From the IMG/VR virus record IMGVR_UViG_3300021420_000013, positions 1 to 38,801 of that record: 38,801 nt of DNA. One strand, 5' to 3'. This stretch comes from a virus. The position numbers and the translations under genes were made by a program. The notes below the pieces were generated by a model. The model saw only the letters and a list, made by a program, of their open reading frames with translations, did no database searches and was not told the origin of the DNA. Positions 7,738 through 13,912 of the stretch are shown here, one piece after another; position 1 is the first letter of the stretch, and every line of letters starts with the position of its first letter.

Positions 7738-7771
7738 TTTTCCGGATTTTCCGGATTTTCCCTTTTTTCCC
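7738..7771. repeat. Tandem TTTTCCGGA / TTTTCCC repeats
   Basis: TTTTCCGGA occurs at 7738-7746 and 7747-7755. It is followed by TTTTCCC at 7756-7762 and TTTTTTCCC at 7763-7771. The strand is entirely pyrimidine apart from the GGA units. It lies directly beside the GGGACAA iterons, so it may be an AT-rich or easily melted element of an origin. Confidence 0.65.
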
Positions 7772-7774
7772 TTT

Positions 7775-7809
7775 TCGGGACAATTTTGGGACAACTCAGT
7801 TTGGGACAA
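7775..7809. repeat. Three GGGACAA iterons
   Basis: GGGACAA occurs at 7777-7783, 7788-7794 and 7803-7809, the last two within TTGGGACAA. Start-to-start spacings are 11 and 15 bases, roughly one helical turn and a little more, so a protein could bind them from nearly the same face. Confidence 0.65.
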
Positions 7810-7840
7810 AATGTCACGGACTAGAATTTAATGATAGAAC

Positions 7841-7890
7841 ATAACCGATTTGGCTTTGTTATAACCGAACAAAATCCATTCGGTTTCGGT
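7841..7890. repeat. ATAACCGA direct repeats with inverted TTCGGT copies
   Basis: ATAACCGA is at 7841-7848 and again at 7861-7868, exactly 20 bases (two helical turns) apart. ACCGAA at 7864-7869 is mirrored by TTCGGT at 7879-7884 and again at 7885-7890. This arrangement resembles an operator or replication-initiator binding array. Confidence 0.6.
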
Positions 7891-8007
7891 CATAGTATGT
7901 CAGAACGTTTTCAGTATGAAAAAACAGGATGATATCAGGATGGCATTATTTTGAACTGTCAGGTTTTATCGAACAGTTGGGAATAGTACAGAAAGTACAA
8001 TAAAGCT

Positions 8008-8027
8008 GAGGCCGCCGCAGCGACCTC
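8008..8027. terminator. GC-rich hairpin, possible bidirectional terminator
   Basis: GAGGCCGC (8008-8015) pairs with GCGACCTC (8020-8027) around a CGCA loop, with one mismatch. On the plus strand it is followed by a T4 run about ten bases on, and on the minus strand by AGCTTTATT. It could end leftward transcription after the YkgJ-type gene, but the T-tracts are weak. Confidence 0.4.
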
Positions 8028-8066
8028 GAATGCCTTTTCTACGCTAAGGTAAATAGGTAAGGGAAA

Positions 8067-8131
8067 CAATAAGCACCACCACGAAGTCAACAAAGCAAGG
8101 ATTTCAGTTACAATAAAGATAGTGCTTATTG
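8067..8131. repeat. 10-bp inverted repeat flanking 45 nt
   Basis: CAATAAGCAC (8067-8076) is the exact reverse complement of GTGCTTATTG (8122-8131). It lies 34 nt beyond the stop of the YkgJ-type gene. It could be a protein binding pair, an RNA hairpin or part of the origin-like region. Confidence 0.55.
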
Positions 8132-8164
8132 CAAGTTAATATTAGTTGATAAACTTTCATATGT

Positions 8165-8542
8165 CTATAGCAAATCGATTTCAGCAAGTATTGCGCCTGC
8201 TTCCCTGTCTGTCAGCAGTCTTTCAGGCTTGCAACCGAAGTAACATGTCATTCCCTCGACTACACCGTAAAACCTACAAATCGCTGGACGCATGTTATAG
8301 ATTGTACACTTTTTGTCTTTCAAGGCTTTGCAATCGGGTATGTTGCCGGTGTCTATATTAGAAATGATTTTCTTAACGTCTTTGGGGTCTTTGAAGACAT
8401 CAGTATGTAGACGTGCTCTGGCACGTTTGCGTTCAATCTTTGAAGCTACAATAATCGTGCAGCCACCATGACAAAGTCCTTTACAATCAATGGTAGGGAT
8501 TTTCTTATAGATGGCTTCTAGTTTTTTGTATTTGTTTTTCAT
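8165..8542 (-). CDS. YkgJ-type cysteine-cluster protein, 125 aa
   Basis: The protein has the cysteine pattern of the YkgJ family, putative zinc- or iron-sulphur-cluster proteins. It shows CKGLCHGGC at residues 20-28, then CKALKDKKCTIY, then the family signature RPAICRFYG near residue 84-92, then MTCYFGC. Phages often carry this family beside packaging genes, but the reaction is not known. The gene is the last of a leftward run that starts with the Acb2-like gene. It lies 8 nt after the coiled-coil gene, and noncoding DNA follows. Confidence 0.8.
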   Translation of the reverse strand: MKNKYKKLEAIYKKIPTIDCKGLCHGGCTIIVASKIERKRARARLHTDVFKDPKDVKKIISNIDTGNIPDCKALKDKKCTIYNMRPAICRFYGVVEGMTCYFGCKPERLLTDREAGAILAEIDLL

Positions 8543-8550
8543 CGTCTGTT

Positions 8551-8832
8551 TTACTCATCCGGCGTTTCCTTTCTTAGCTCTGTCAGTTCAGTAAATATTT
8601 TCACAAAGCGCTCAGGGTCAACGGGTTTTGTTGCAAGTTCCTCTAATGCCGCACTTACTAAAGCTAAAAAATCATTTCGATGTTTTATCACTGCATTTTT
8701 CGAGATAATTAATTTTTTTAGATTATAAATTGTTTTGTGTAATTGGACATTTGCGACTTCTGAATTAAATAATTTAGCTCTAAGTTCAATGTTTTCTACT
8801 TCTAATTGTCCTATGGTTTTACTCATAAACAT
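8551..8832 (-). CDS. Coiled-coil hypothetical protein, 93 aa
   Basis: The product (MFMSKTIGQLEVENIELRAK...) has regular heptads of Leu, Ile and Val across residues 8-60, which predicts a parallel coiled coil. The start lies within the last codons of the Acb2-like gene (14-nt overlap). An alternative ATG two codons later, at 8826, would also fit. It sits between the Acb2-like and YkgJ-type genes. No family is recognised. Confidence 0.65.
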   Translation of the reverse strand: MFMSKTIGQLEVENIELRAKLFNSEVANVQLHKTIYNLKKLIISKNAVIKHRNDFLALVSAALEELATKPVDPERFVKIFTELTELRKETPDE

Positions 8833-9073
8833 TAGTCACTTCTTTATTTTCTTTTTGCGCAGGGCTAGCTAAACTCACGGCCTTTGTAGCCCACATACAT
8901 GCTTCCTGCAATCTCAGATATGCTAAATTGCGTTCACGGCCTTCGGGGACCATTAAACACAGCGCCTCAGCCAGAGTTATAAACTCATTTCTGATTGTAT
9001 AAACAATGTCAACGTTCTCTGATACTAGCATTGTGGGTAAAAAATCTTCTCTAATTGATTTTGGTCTTGTCAT
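8819..9073 (-). CDS. Acb2/Tad1-hairpin-like protein (putative anti-CBASS sponge), 84 aa
   Basis: Acb2 proteins are small all-helical phage proteins that sequester cyclic nucleotide signals of the CBASS defence. Here the pattern fits: an N-terminal segment, then VDIVYTIRNEFITLAEALC (residues about 21-39), a short polar turn, and the C-terminal helix YLRLQEACMWATKAVSLA (52-69). The last part matches the EARMWAVKA-type signature I remember for the family. AGGAAC precedes the ATG, and a promoter candidate (9104-9133) lies upstream. The call is from pattern memory, so a plain structural homologue without sponge activity is possible. Confidence 0.6.
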   Translation of the reverse strand: MTRPKSIREDFLPTMLVSENVDIVYTIRNEFITLAEALCLMVPEGRERNLAYLRLQEACMWATKAVSLASPAQKENKEVTNVYE

Positions 9074-9103
9074 TGTAAGTTCCTGCTATTTAAAATGTGG
9101 GGT

Positions 9104-9133
9104 ATGATAGCATAAGTGTAAATTATGTGTGAA
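9104..9133 (-). promoter_or_regulatory. Sigma70 promoter candidate for the Acb2-like operon
   Basis: Read on the minus strand, TTCACA (9133-9128) is followed after 18 bases by TATCAT (9109-9104). The -10 hexamer is the same as that of the leftward promoter of the 18-kb switch. It lies 31 nt before the start codon at 9073. Confidence 0.45.
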
Positions 9134-9168
9134 GATTAATATTAACAGCTCTCTTTGTTCATCGTAAT

Positions 9169-9363
9169 TCAAAAATTATTATGATTTTGGGTCTTTTTAT
9201 GCAGCTTATTTAAAAAATAAAACATAAGACGAATAGAATAACTTATTGCAATAAGTATTATACAAATAAGCGTTATTAATTTTATAGAAAAAATAGAAGA
9301 TGTAAAAAATGCATAAAACAATGTCGCAATGCCAGCTAACGCGATTGTTGAAGTAATTATCAT
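9169..9363 (-). CDS. Two-helix membrane protein, 64 aa
   Basis: Two hydrophobic helices span residues about 1-21 (MIITSTIALAGIATLFYAF) and 27-50 (SIKLITLICIILIAISYSI), followed by a short basic tail (NKLHKKTQNHNNF). I choose the ATG at 9363 because it overlaps the stop of the preceding gene as ATGA; an in-frame ATG five codons earlier is possible. Size, topology and charged tail are compatible with a holin, but the gene is far from the endolysin, so this is only a suggestion. Confidence 0.6.
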   Translation of the reverse strand: MIITSTIALAGIATLFYAFFTSSIFSIKLITLICIILIAISYSIRLMFYFLNKLHKKTQNHNNF

Positions 9364-9575
9364 TGCTCTATTTCCCACTCGTGATTTGGGTCTGGGACGA
9401 AGACCATGCTTATACTTTCATTATAATGCTCATGAGCATGATAATTATATCTTACAATCCAGCCACCAATTACTTTTACTCGAAATGTAGTAGCATCATT
9501 GCCGTCATAATATAGCGGCTCCCATTCAAATTCCATCTTGCCACAAAACTTTCTAATTACATCTTCTATACTCAT
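9360..9575 (-). CDS. Hypothetical aromatic-rich protein, 71 aa
   Basis: The product is rich in Trp, Tyr and His (FEWEPLYYDG, GGWIVRYNYHAHEHYNE, DPNHEWEIEQ) and looks like a small beta-sheet domain. It is translationally coupled on both sides: an ATGA overlap with terS upstream and another with the membrane-protein gene downstream. No family is recognised. Confidence 0.65.
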   Translation of the reverse strand: MSIEDVIRKFCGKMEFEWEPLYYDGNDATTFRVKVIGGWIVRYNYHAHEHYNESISMVFVPDPNHEWEIEQ

Positions 9576-10045
9576 GATGCTTTCCTGTTTTTTTCATCCA
9601 TTTCTGCATAACGTTTTTTGACATCGTCATCTAATTCGTTGTTAGGAAGTTCTTGTGATTTTGCTTCGCCGAATTTTTTCGGAAGTAGTTTTGACGCGTG
9701 CCATTTCATTGTATCAACTTTTAATTTTAATAATGGAACATCGATTTTTATGCTGCCATCTTCATTTTTTGTTTTGTGTGATTCATCGACCATTGTTTGC
9801 ATTGCATCGACCAAAACTTCCGCTTGACTTTCTTTAGCTTTATGATATTTGTCATAAAAATCTGGGTATTGTCGTAACCATAAAAATATATGTTGTCGTG
9901 CTGGCCAGTGTGAATTGTATTGACAAAGATGCGCAAGCCCTTTTTCAGAAGATGCTATTGCCGTGCAAATTTCGTCTGCTAGTTCGGGACTATAAATAGT
10001 CGGGCGTCCTTTTTTTTCATGGGGTGTAGTTTTACGCTTAGTCAT
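9572..10045 (-). CDS. terS: Terminase small subunit, Sf6 gp1-like, 157 aa
   Basis: The protein recognises the packaging site and hands DNA to TerL. Residues 10-50 (KKGRPTIYSPELADEICTAI, then a helix-turn-helix with WPARQHIFLWLRQYP) form the N-terminal DNA-binding domain of the Sf6-type family. The oligomerisation part follows (FYDKYHKAKESQAEVLVDAM), and the family motif LKVDTMKWHASKLLPKKFG lies at residues about 108-126. The tail is acidic and then basic. It is separated from terL by five small genes and 545 bp of noncoding DNA, unlike the usual adjacent pair. Confidence 0.88.
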   Translation of the reverse strand: MTKRKTTPHEKKGRPTIYSPELADEICTAIASSEKGLAHLCQYNSHWPARQHIFLWLRQYPDFYDKYHKAKESQAEVLVDAMQTMVDESHKTKNEDGSIKIDVPLLKLKVDTMKWHASKLLPKKFGEAKSQELPNNELDDDVKKRYAEMDEKNRKAS

Positions 10046-10060
10046 TCCGTGACCTCACTC

Positions 10061-10297
10061 CTAAACTTTATTGTAAGTTTCATTAAATAATTTAATCGCT
10101 TTTTCACGCGTCAATTTCGGATCTGTTTTCATCAAGTTTTTTATTGCTTTTTGATATGCGGCACTTTTGCGATCAATCTTATCTAATGATGGTGCTTTTT
10201 TTTCAGCAACTGCGTCATCGCAATCACAATAGATAAGCATCATGCCTGTCCCGAGATATTGTCCTGTGCCGCCGCATTTAATGCAAAGTTTGCTCAT
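10061..10297 (-). CDS. Small zinc-motif protein, 78 aa
   Basis: The start at 10297 (MSKLCIKCGGTGQYLGTG) is chosen over an upstream ATG at 10381 because AAGGG precedes it. Residues 5-28 hold a DnaJ-like half knuckle, CIKCGGTG, followed by YCDCDD, so a zinc ion is probably bound. The remainder is basic and helical (RKSAAYQKAIKNLMKTD). It is the first gene of the leftward TerS block and is divergent from the rightward small-gene cluster. The function is unknown. Confidence 0.65.
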   Translation of the reverse strand: MSKLCIKCGGTGQYLGTGMMLIYCDCDDAVAEKKAPSLDKIDRKSAAYQKAIKNLMKTDPKLTREKAIKLFNETYNKV

Positions 10298-10415
10298 AAA
10301 ACCCTTGATAGTGTAATCCTCAGCGTAAATTAAACCAAAAACTATACTAAAAGCCAAGGTATTTTCGATTTCGATACGCAAAAGGTAAGATTATTAATTA
10401 TTTTGCAAAGATAGC

Positions 10416-10444
10416 TTGACATATGCTGGATAAGCATGCATAAT
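10416..10444 (+). promoter_or_regulatory. Near-consensus sigma70 promoter of the rightward small-gene cluster
   Basis: TTGACA (10416-10421) is followed after exactly 17 bases by CATAAT (10439-10444). The same -35, spacing and -10 are found at 18042-18070 in front of the recombination genes, so the two rightward operons probably share timing. ATGC...GCAT (10424-10437) and TGCATAATGCA nearby are palindromic and could be operators. Confidence 0.75.
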
Positions 10445-10465
10445 GCAATTGTTTTCTGATAACAC

Positions 10466-10481
10466 AATAACTAAAGGGGAA
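10466..10481. repeat. First copy of the 16-nt initiation-region repeat
   Basis: AATAACTAAAGGGGAA at 10466-10481 recurs exactly at 10726-10741. Each copy carries the Shine-Dalgarno sequence of the gene that follows, so the two leaders are duplicated expression elements. Confidence 0.75.
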
Positions 10482-10485
10482 AAGC

Positions 10486-10698
10486 ATGAACACGACTAAA
10501 TATAAAGATATTTCAATCTTCAGAGGGATTAAGCAATGGTTCGATGAAAAAGGTAATGAATATCGTGCTGAGCGTGATACTTGGAATGCAATTTGGCGTA
10601 TTTATATTAGGTCAAAAAATAATGATTCATTTCTATATCATACAACAATACGCGCTCCCAAAAGAGCAAGTTGCGATCGATTAATGAATGAATTATAA
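10486..10698 (+). CDS. Hypothetical early protein 1, 70 aa
   Basis: The product (MNTTKYKDISIFRGIKQWFD...) is basic and rich in Trp and Tyr. It is the first gene after the strong rightward promoter and has AAAGGGG before its ATG. I recognise no family. The position in a cluster of six tiny genes under a near-consensus promoter is typical of early phage genes that act on host functions, which is inference from context. Confidence 0.65.
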   Translation: MNTTKYKDISIFRGIKQWFDEKGNEYRAERDTWNAIWRIYIRSKNNDSFLYHTTIRAPKRASCDRLMNEL

Positions 10699-10725
10699 CC
10701 TAAAACTGATTTATCACAATATTTG

Positions 10726-10741
10726 AATAACTAAAGGGGAA
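10726..10741. repeat. Second copy of the 16-nt initiation-region repeat
   Basis: AATAACTAAAGGGGAA here is identical to 10466-10481 and provides the ribosome binding site of the 101-aa gene that starts at 10746. Confidence 0.75.
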
Positions 10742-10745
10742 TTTA

Positions 10746-11051
10746 ATGACAGAACTAAGAAAATATTTGAAAGACGAAATGATCGCAATTATAGGCGAAA
10801 ATGAGCTAAAACTAGCTAATTGCGAAACGCCAGATTATCAAACATTTTTTAACGATAATGGATTTGAAAAACCTTGCATAGAGGAGGAATCATATGACGA
10901 AAGCTCGTCAGAATATTATCAAGAAGTTTGGTACGCGCGGCATGAGTTAGAAGATAACGAAAATTACTACGTGATAATAGTATGTTACGTAATTAAAGAT
11001 AACAACTTGGATTGGGATAATTTAGAACCTGATTATTACCATATTAGATAA
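10746..11051 (+). CDS. Hypothetical acidic early protein 2, 101 aa
   Basis: The protein is strongly acidic, with about a quarter Asp and Glu (EEESYDESSSEYYQE, then DNLEPDYYHIR at the C-terminus), and it has a hydrophobic strand YYVIIVCYVI near residues 79-88. The charge pattern resembles DNA-mimic or inhibitor proteins of phages, but no family is recognised and this is only a suggestion. The ribosome binding site AAAGGGG lies in the second copy of the 16-nt repeat. Confidence 0.65.
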   Translation: MTELRKYLKDEMIAIIGENELKLANCETPDYQTFFNDNGFEKPCIEEESYDESSSEYYQEVWYARHELEDNENYYVIIVCYVIKDNNLDWDNLEPDYYHIR

Positions 11052-11082
11052 TTTAAACACAAAAATAAAAGGACTTAATTAC

Positions 11083-11313
11083 ATGAAAATTATATTTTAT
11101 CGAGTAAAAATTGAATGGGACGATAGAGTGGCCTATGGATATTATTCCTCGCTAGCAATTGCTAAAAGAGATTTTAAACAACATCACCAAGACAATATAA
11201 AATCTCCATGGAAAGCCACTATTAATGGTATCAATAGCAATTTGCAAATAGTAAAAAGCTGGATAAAAACTAACGACAAAATTTATTGGTCACAATATAA
11301 AAAGGAGAATTAA
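11083..11313 (+). CDS. Hypothetical basic early protein 3, 76 aa
   Basis: The protein (MKIIFYRVKIEWDDRVAYGY...) has a beta-strand start and a basic C-terminal half with several Trp and Tyr. AAAGGAC precedes the ATG. It ends 1 nt before the next start, so the two genes are probably translated together. Function is unknown. Confidence 0.6.
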   Translation: MKIIFYRVKIEWDDRVAYGYYSSLAIAKRDFKQHHQDNIKSPWKATINGINSNLQIVKSWIKTNDKIYWSQYKKEN

Positions 11314-11314
11314 C

Positions 11315-11524
11315 ATGGTAATTTTCACAGATTTAACAGACACTACTTTTCTGTTTCACTGCGAATATATCGGAGATAAGTCTAGCAATTGGGACTATGA
11401 TTTCCACATTAGAAGTTGTGGTGAAGAACACATAAAAAGCTTAGATGAACTCGACCTTTTGCAACTCAAGCAAAACTGTCAAAACATTTTAAAAGCGATT
11501 AGTAATTCTCAAGGAGGGTATTAA
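11315..11524 (+). CDS. Hypothetical early protein 4, 69 aa
   Basis: The protein has a beta-rich N-terminus (MVIFTDLTDTTFLFHCEYIG) and a helical C-terminus (LDELDLLQLKQNCQNILKAI), a pattern of many small phage proteins. AAGGAG precedes the ATG. The last codons contain AGGAGGG, which serves as the ribosome binding site of the next gene. Function is unknown. Confidence 0.6.
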   Translation: MVIFTDLTDTTFLFHCEYIGDKSSNWDYDFHIRSCGEEHIKSLDELDLLQLKQNCQNILKAISNSQGGY

Positions 11525-11525
11525 A

Positions 11526-11690
11526 ATGAACTCACAACTAAATCTTGTAGGCTGGCATGGAGACGAAGACTTGTGTTATGGTGACTGTGGTTCTTGCAGG
11601 GATTGCGAAGAACAACACGAAATGCGTATAGACAGTCTTATTTCACAATTAATTTTAACAACAAAGGAAGTTGACTATGACTATCAGTAA
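11526..11690 (+). CDS. Cys-rich small early protein, 54 aa
   Basis: The frame of 54 codons is too short for most callers but has an excellent ribosome binding site (AGGAGGG, seven bases before ATG) and overlaps the next gene by 14 nt. The segment CYGDCGSCRDCEEQH has four cysteines and a histidine that could bind zinc. The rest is helical. No family is recognised. Confidence 0.65.
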   Translation: MNSQLNLVGWHGDEDLCYGDCGSCRDCEEQHEMRIDSLISQLILTTKEVDYDYQ

Positions 11691-11904
11691 CTTTGACACT
11701 GCTCGAGAGCTCATCCCAATTTTGTGGGAACTCACTAAGAAAGAAAAACGTTGTTCATTCAACATTTCTACCAGCAATAACGAAATCAGCATTGGTGTTT
11801 TTGTTGGAAAGAAAAGTAAATTGTTTTGCAGAAATTCTAAACTAATGTTAATGCGTGAATTGCATCATTTCATCGAAGACTGTAAGTCTTATTTCAAGCT
11901 TTAG
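11677..11904 (+). CDS. Hypothetical early protein 6, 75 aa
   Basis: The product is MTISNFDTARELIPILWELT..., a helix followed by two or three strands (SFNISTSNNEISIGVFVGKK) and a C-terminal helix with Cys and His. GGAAG precedes the ATG at 11677; a TTG two codons upstream is less likely. It is the last gene of the rightward cluster and is followed at once by a hairpin terminator. Function is unknown. Confidence 0.65.
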   Translation: MTISNFDTARELIPILWELTKKEKRCSFNISTSNNEISIGVFVGKKSKLFCRNSKLMLMRELHHFIEDCKSYFKL

Positions 11905-11905
11905 A

Positions 11906-11930
11906 GACAGGGAGCAATTAGCTCCCTGTC
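11906..11930. terminator. Hairpin terminator at the end of the early cluster
   Basis: GACAGGGAGC (11906-11915) and GCTCCCTGTC (11921-11930) form a perfect 10-bp stem with an AATTA loop, starting 1 nt after the last stop codon. Only a short T-poor tail follows (TTCGTAACTT), so it may work with a factor or as a processing site. The 134 nt up to the primase-helicase stop contain nothing else that I can support. Confidence 0.65.
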
Positions 11931-12064
11931 TTCGTAACTTAACTAAAATACAGGATATCAAAAAGGAACAAAAGGACGTAGAAAACAGTACCGCCCTCTC
12001 ACATCAGGAGTCAGCCCCTATTCTCTAATCCTCGTAAAAGCAAGCGACTTAAAGACATCAGGGC

Positions 12065-13912
12065 TTAAATAAATATTACGCTCTTATTTTCCCCGACGCA
12101 AGAATAATCTACGAACCGTGATGGCCTATGGCTTTCATGCTCTAAATACTGAAATGATTGCTTGTCATACCAAAACGACAATGTCCCTTCCCAATCACCA
12201 TTGCGTTGCTTATCGCATTTCCAAAAACAATCAGGCATTTTTATTTTCTCAAGTTCTTTTTCTGTTAAGAAATAGCCTTCACTGCGTTTGTGTAAACACC
12301 GTTCTTTTTCTTTGTTGCGCCAGATGCTGAAACAATTGTCTGCCAAATCTGATATCGCGCCTGTGCCTTTCATGTCCAGTTTACCAGGGGAGCTGCTTTC
12401 ATCAGCCCCCTTTCTGGGATGTGACACTATGTGTACCTGGCAGTTGTACTGGTTTTTAAAATCACATACTTGTTCAATGAATGATTTTTGCGCTTTGTAG
12501 TCATCTTCTGCAATATCAAGTTTCATCATCGAATCGATTACAAACACGTCAACTCCGTATCTCTGCCTGGCATAAGTAAACACTTCCAGCAATCGTTTGC
12601 TTTTCGCAGTCCCCAACAAATCAAAAACCCACAATTTGTCATTGTACCATTGCAGCACAGCGGCGATGTACTCTAGTGACGGCAATGCAAGTGCTGTGGT
12701 CTGTCGGATTAATCTCATACAAAACATTTCAGGCTTGAGCTCAAGGCTCGCGATACAGACCTTTGCCGCCTGTTTCATCATCCCCAACAATACATGCCCT
12801 AGGAACTGGCTTTTGCCGTGTCCGTTGATCCCAGTCCAAATATTCAATTCTGACGGCCTAAATAAGACCTTGGCGGCACTTTTAGTCCAGGGGGCTTGAT
12901 AACCTATCTCCTTGCCTCCAGGAGGGTAAAATTTGGCGTTAATTTTGTCCTGAAGCGACTTGGGTCTTTTTAGCTCAGCAGGGTCTAGTGTGTCAGCATT
13001 TTGAAAACATGCCATGATGGTCTGCTTGCTGATCCCTTTTTTCAAACACTCGTTTGCATCTTTTTCCGGCAAATGTACAATAGCACATCGGTGTGACCCT
13101 AACCTCTCCGCGAGTTCAGGGATACATTTTTGCCCTTCATGGTCATTATCGAAGCACAGTAAGATTTCATCAAACAGCGCTAAGCGTTCATGCTCATGTT
13201 CAATCCAGGAGAGCTTTTTGCCCGAACCTGCCCCATAGGGGACTGACAAGGCCGTAATCCCGTATTGGTGCAATGTCATGGCGTCAATCTCGCCCTCGCA
13301 AATAGTGATTTGTCTTGCATTGCTGGGCACCAAGTGCCAGCCGAACAAGCAAGGCTCACAGTCTTTTTCAGCGAAGACCACTTTTTTGCCGTCATCACGA
13401 TGTAAGTCCAGGTATTTTACAAAAACGACCTTGCCCTCACGGATGTAAGGAAAAACAATGAGCGTGTTCTGTTGGCTGATTCGAAACTTCTCAATGGTTT
13501 CCCTGGTCAATTTGCGTTCATTGGTCAAATAGGCCATCACTGGTGACTGTGGTACTACCACGGGCATGTTCTGTTTTTTGGCCAGCGTGAATGTTTTTTG
13601 TCTTTGCGGTTCGAATTTCGGGGCAGCTATCCCGAGGAAGGAAAGTGCCTCTTTGACCGTAGAGCCAAAATCAAGCCCGTGACGCGACGACCACAAATCC
13701 AGTAGGTCTCCACTACCCCCAGAGGCGAAGTCGGCCCACAGACCAGATTTGGAGCCTTCAACGCGAATTTTAAGGGACTTGCCCTGGTCACCTTCCACAT
13801 TTCCGACACACCACTCGTTTCCTTCACGTTTTCCGTGTGGGTAGAGGTGCTGCGCGACGTCGAGCGCGCGGGCGGCCAGGAGCTGTGATATCTCCTTTGC
13901 GGTCTTCAGCAT
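12065..13912 (-). CDS. Primase-helicase, T7 gp4-like (TOPRIM plus RecA-type helicase), 615 aa
   Basis: The bifunctional protein makes primers and unwinds the fork. The TOPRIM domain shows CEGEID (residues 205-210) and FDNDHEG (254-260). The C-terminal ring helicase shows Walker A GINGHGKSQ (361-369), Walker B VFVIDSMM (456-463) and the SHPR motif (497-500). The N-terminus (residues 30-75, WCVGN...GLWADFASGGSGDLLDL) is of the primase-associated type but lacks the four-cysteine zinc finger. The start overlaps the winged-helix gene by 7 nt (ATGCTGA). No DNA polymerase gene accompanies it, so host polymerase is presumably used. Confidence 0.9.
   Translation of the reverse strand: MLKTAKEISQLLAARALDVAQHLYPHGKREGNEWCVGNVEGDQGKSLKIRVEGSKSGLWADFASGGSGDLLDLWSSRHGLDFGSTVKEALSFLGIAAPKFEPQRQKTFTLAKKQNMPVVVPQSPVMAYLTNERKLTRETIEKFRISQQNTLIVFPYIREGKVVFVKYLDLHRDDGKKVVFAEKDCEPCLFGWHLVPSNARQITICEGEIDAMTLHQYGITALSVPYGAGSGKKLSWIEHEHERLALFDEILLCFDNDHEGQKCIPELAERLGSHRCAIVHLPEKDANECLKKGISKQTIMACFQNADTLDPAELKRPKSLQDKINAKFYPPGGKEIGYQAPWTKSAAKVLFRPSELNIWTGINGHGKSQFLGHVLLGMMKQAAKVCIASLELKPEMFCMRLIRQTTALALPSLEYIAAVLQWYNDKLWVFDLLGTAKSKRLLEVFTYARQRYGVDVFVIDSMMKLDIAEDDYKAQKSFIEQVCDFKNQYNCQVHIVSHPRKGADESSSPGKLDMKGTGAISDLADNCFSIWRNKEKERCLHKRSEGYFLTEKELEKIKMPDCFWKCDKQRNGDWEGTLSFWYDKQSFQYLEHESHRPSRFVDYSCVGENKSVIFI

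Larger units (their letters stand above)
7620..8164. other. 545-bp noncoding, repeat-rich region upstream of terL (possible origin or pac)
   Basis: No coding frame with a ribosome binding site was found. The region holds, from left to right, a TTTTCCGGA-type pyrimidine-rich repeat (7738-7771), three GGGACAA iterons (7777, 7788, 7803), two ATAACCGA copies followed by inverted TTCGGT copies (7841-7890), a small AACTGT/ACAGTT hairpin (7954-7978), a GC-rich hairpin (8008-8027) and a 10-bp inverted repeat pair (8067-8131). Such density is typical of replication origins or packaging sites. Which of these it is cannot be decided from sequence alone. Confidence 0.55.
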
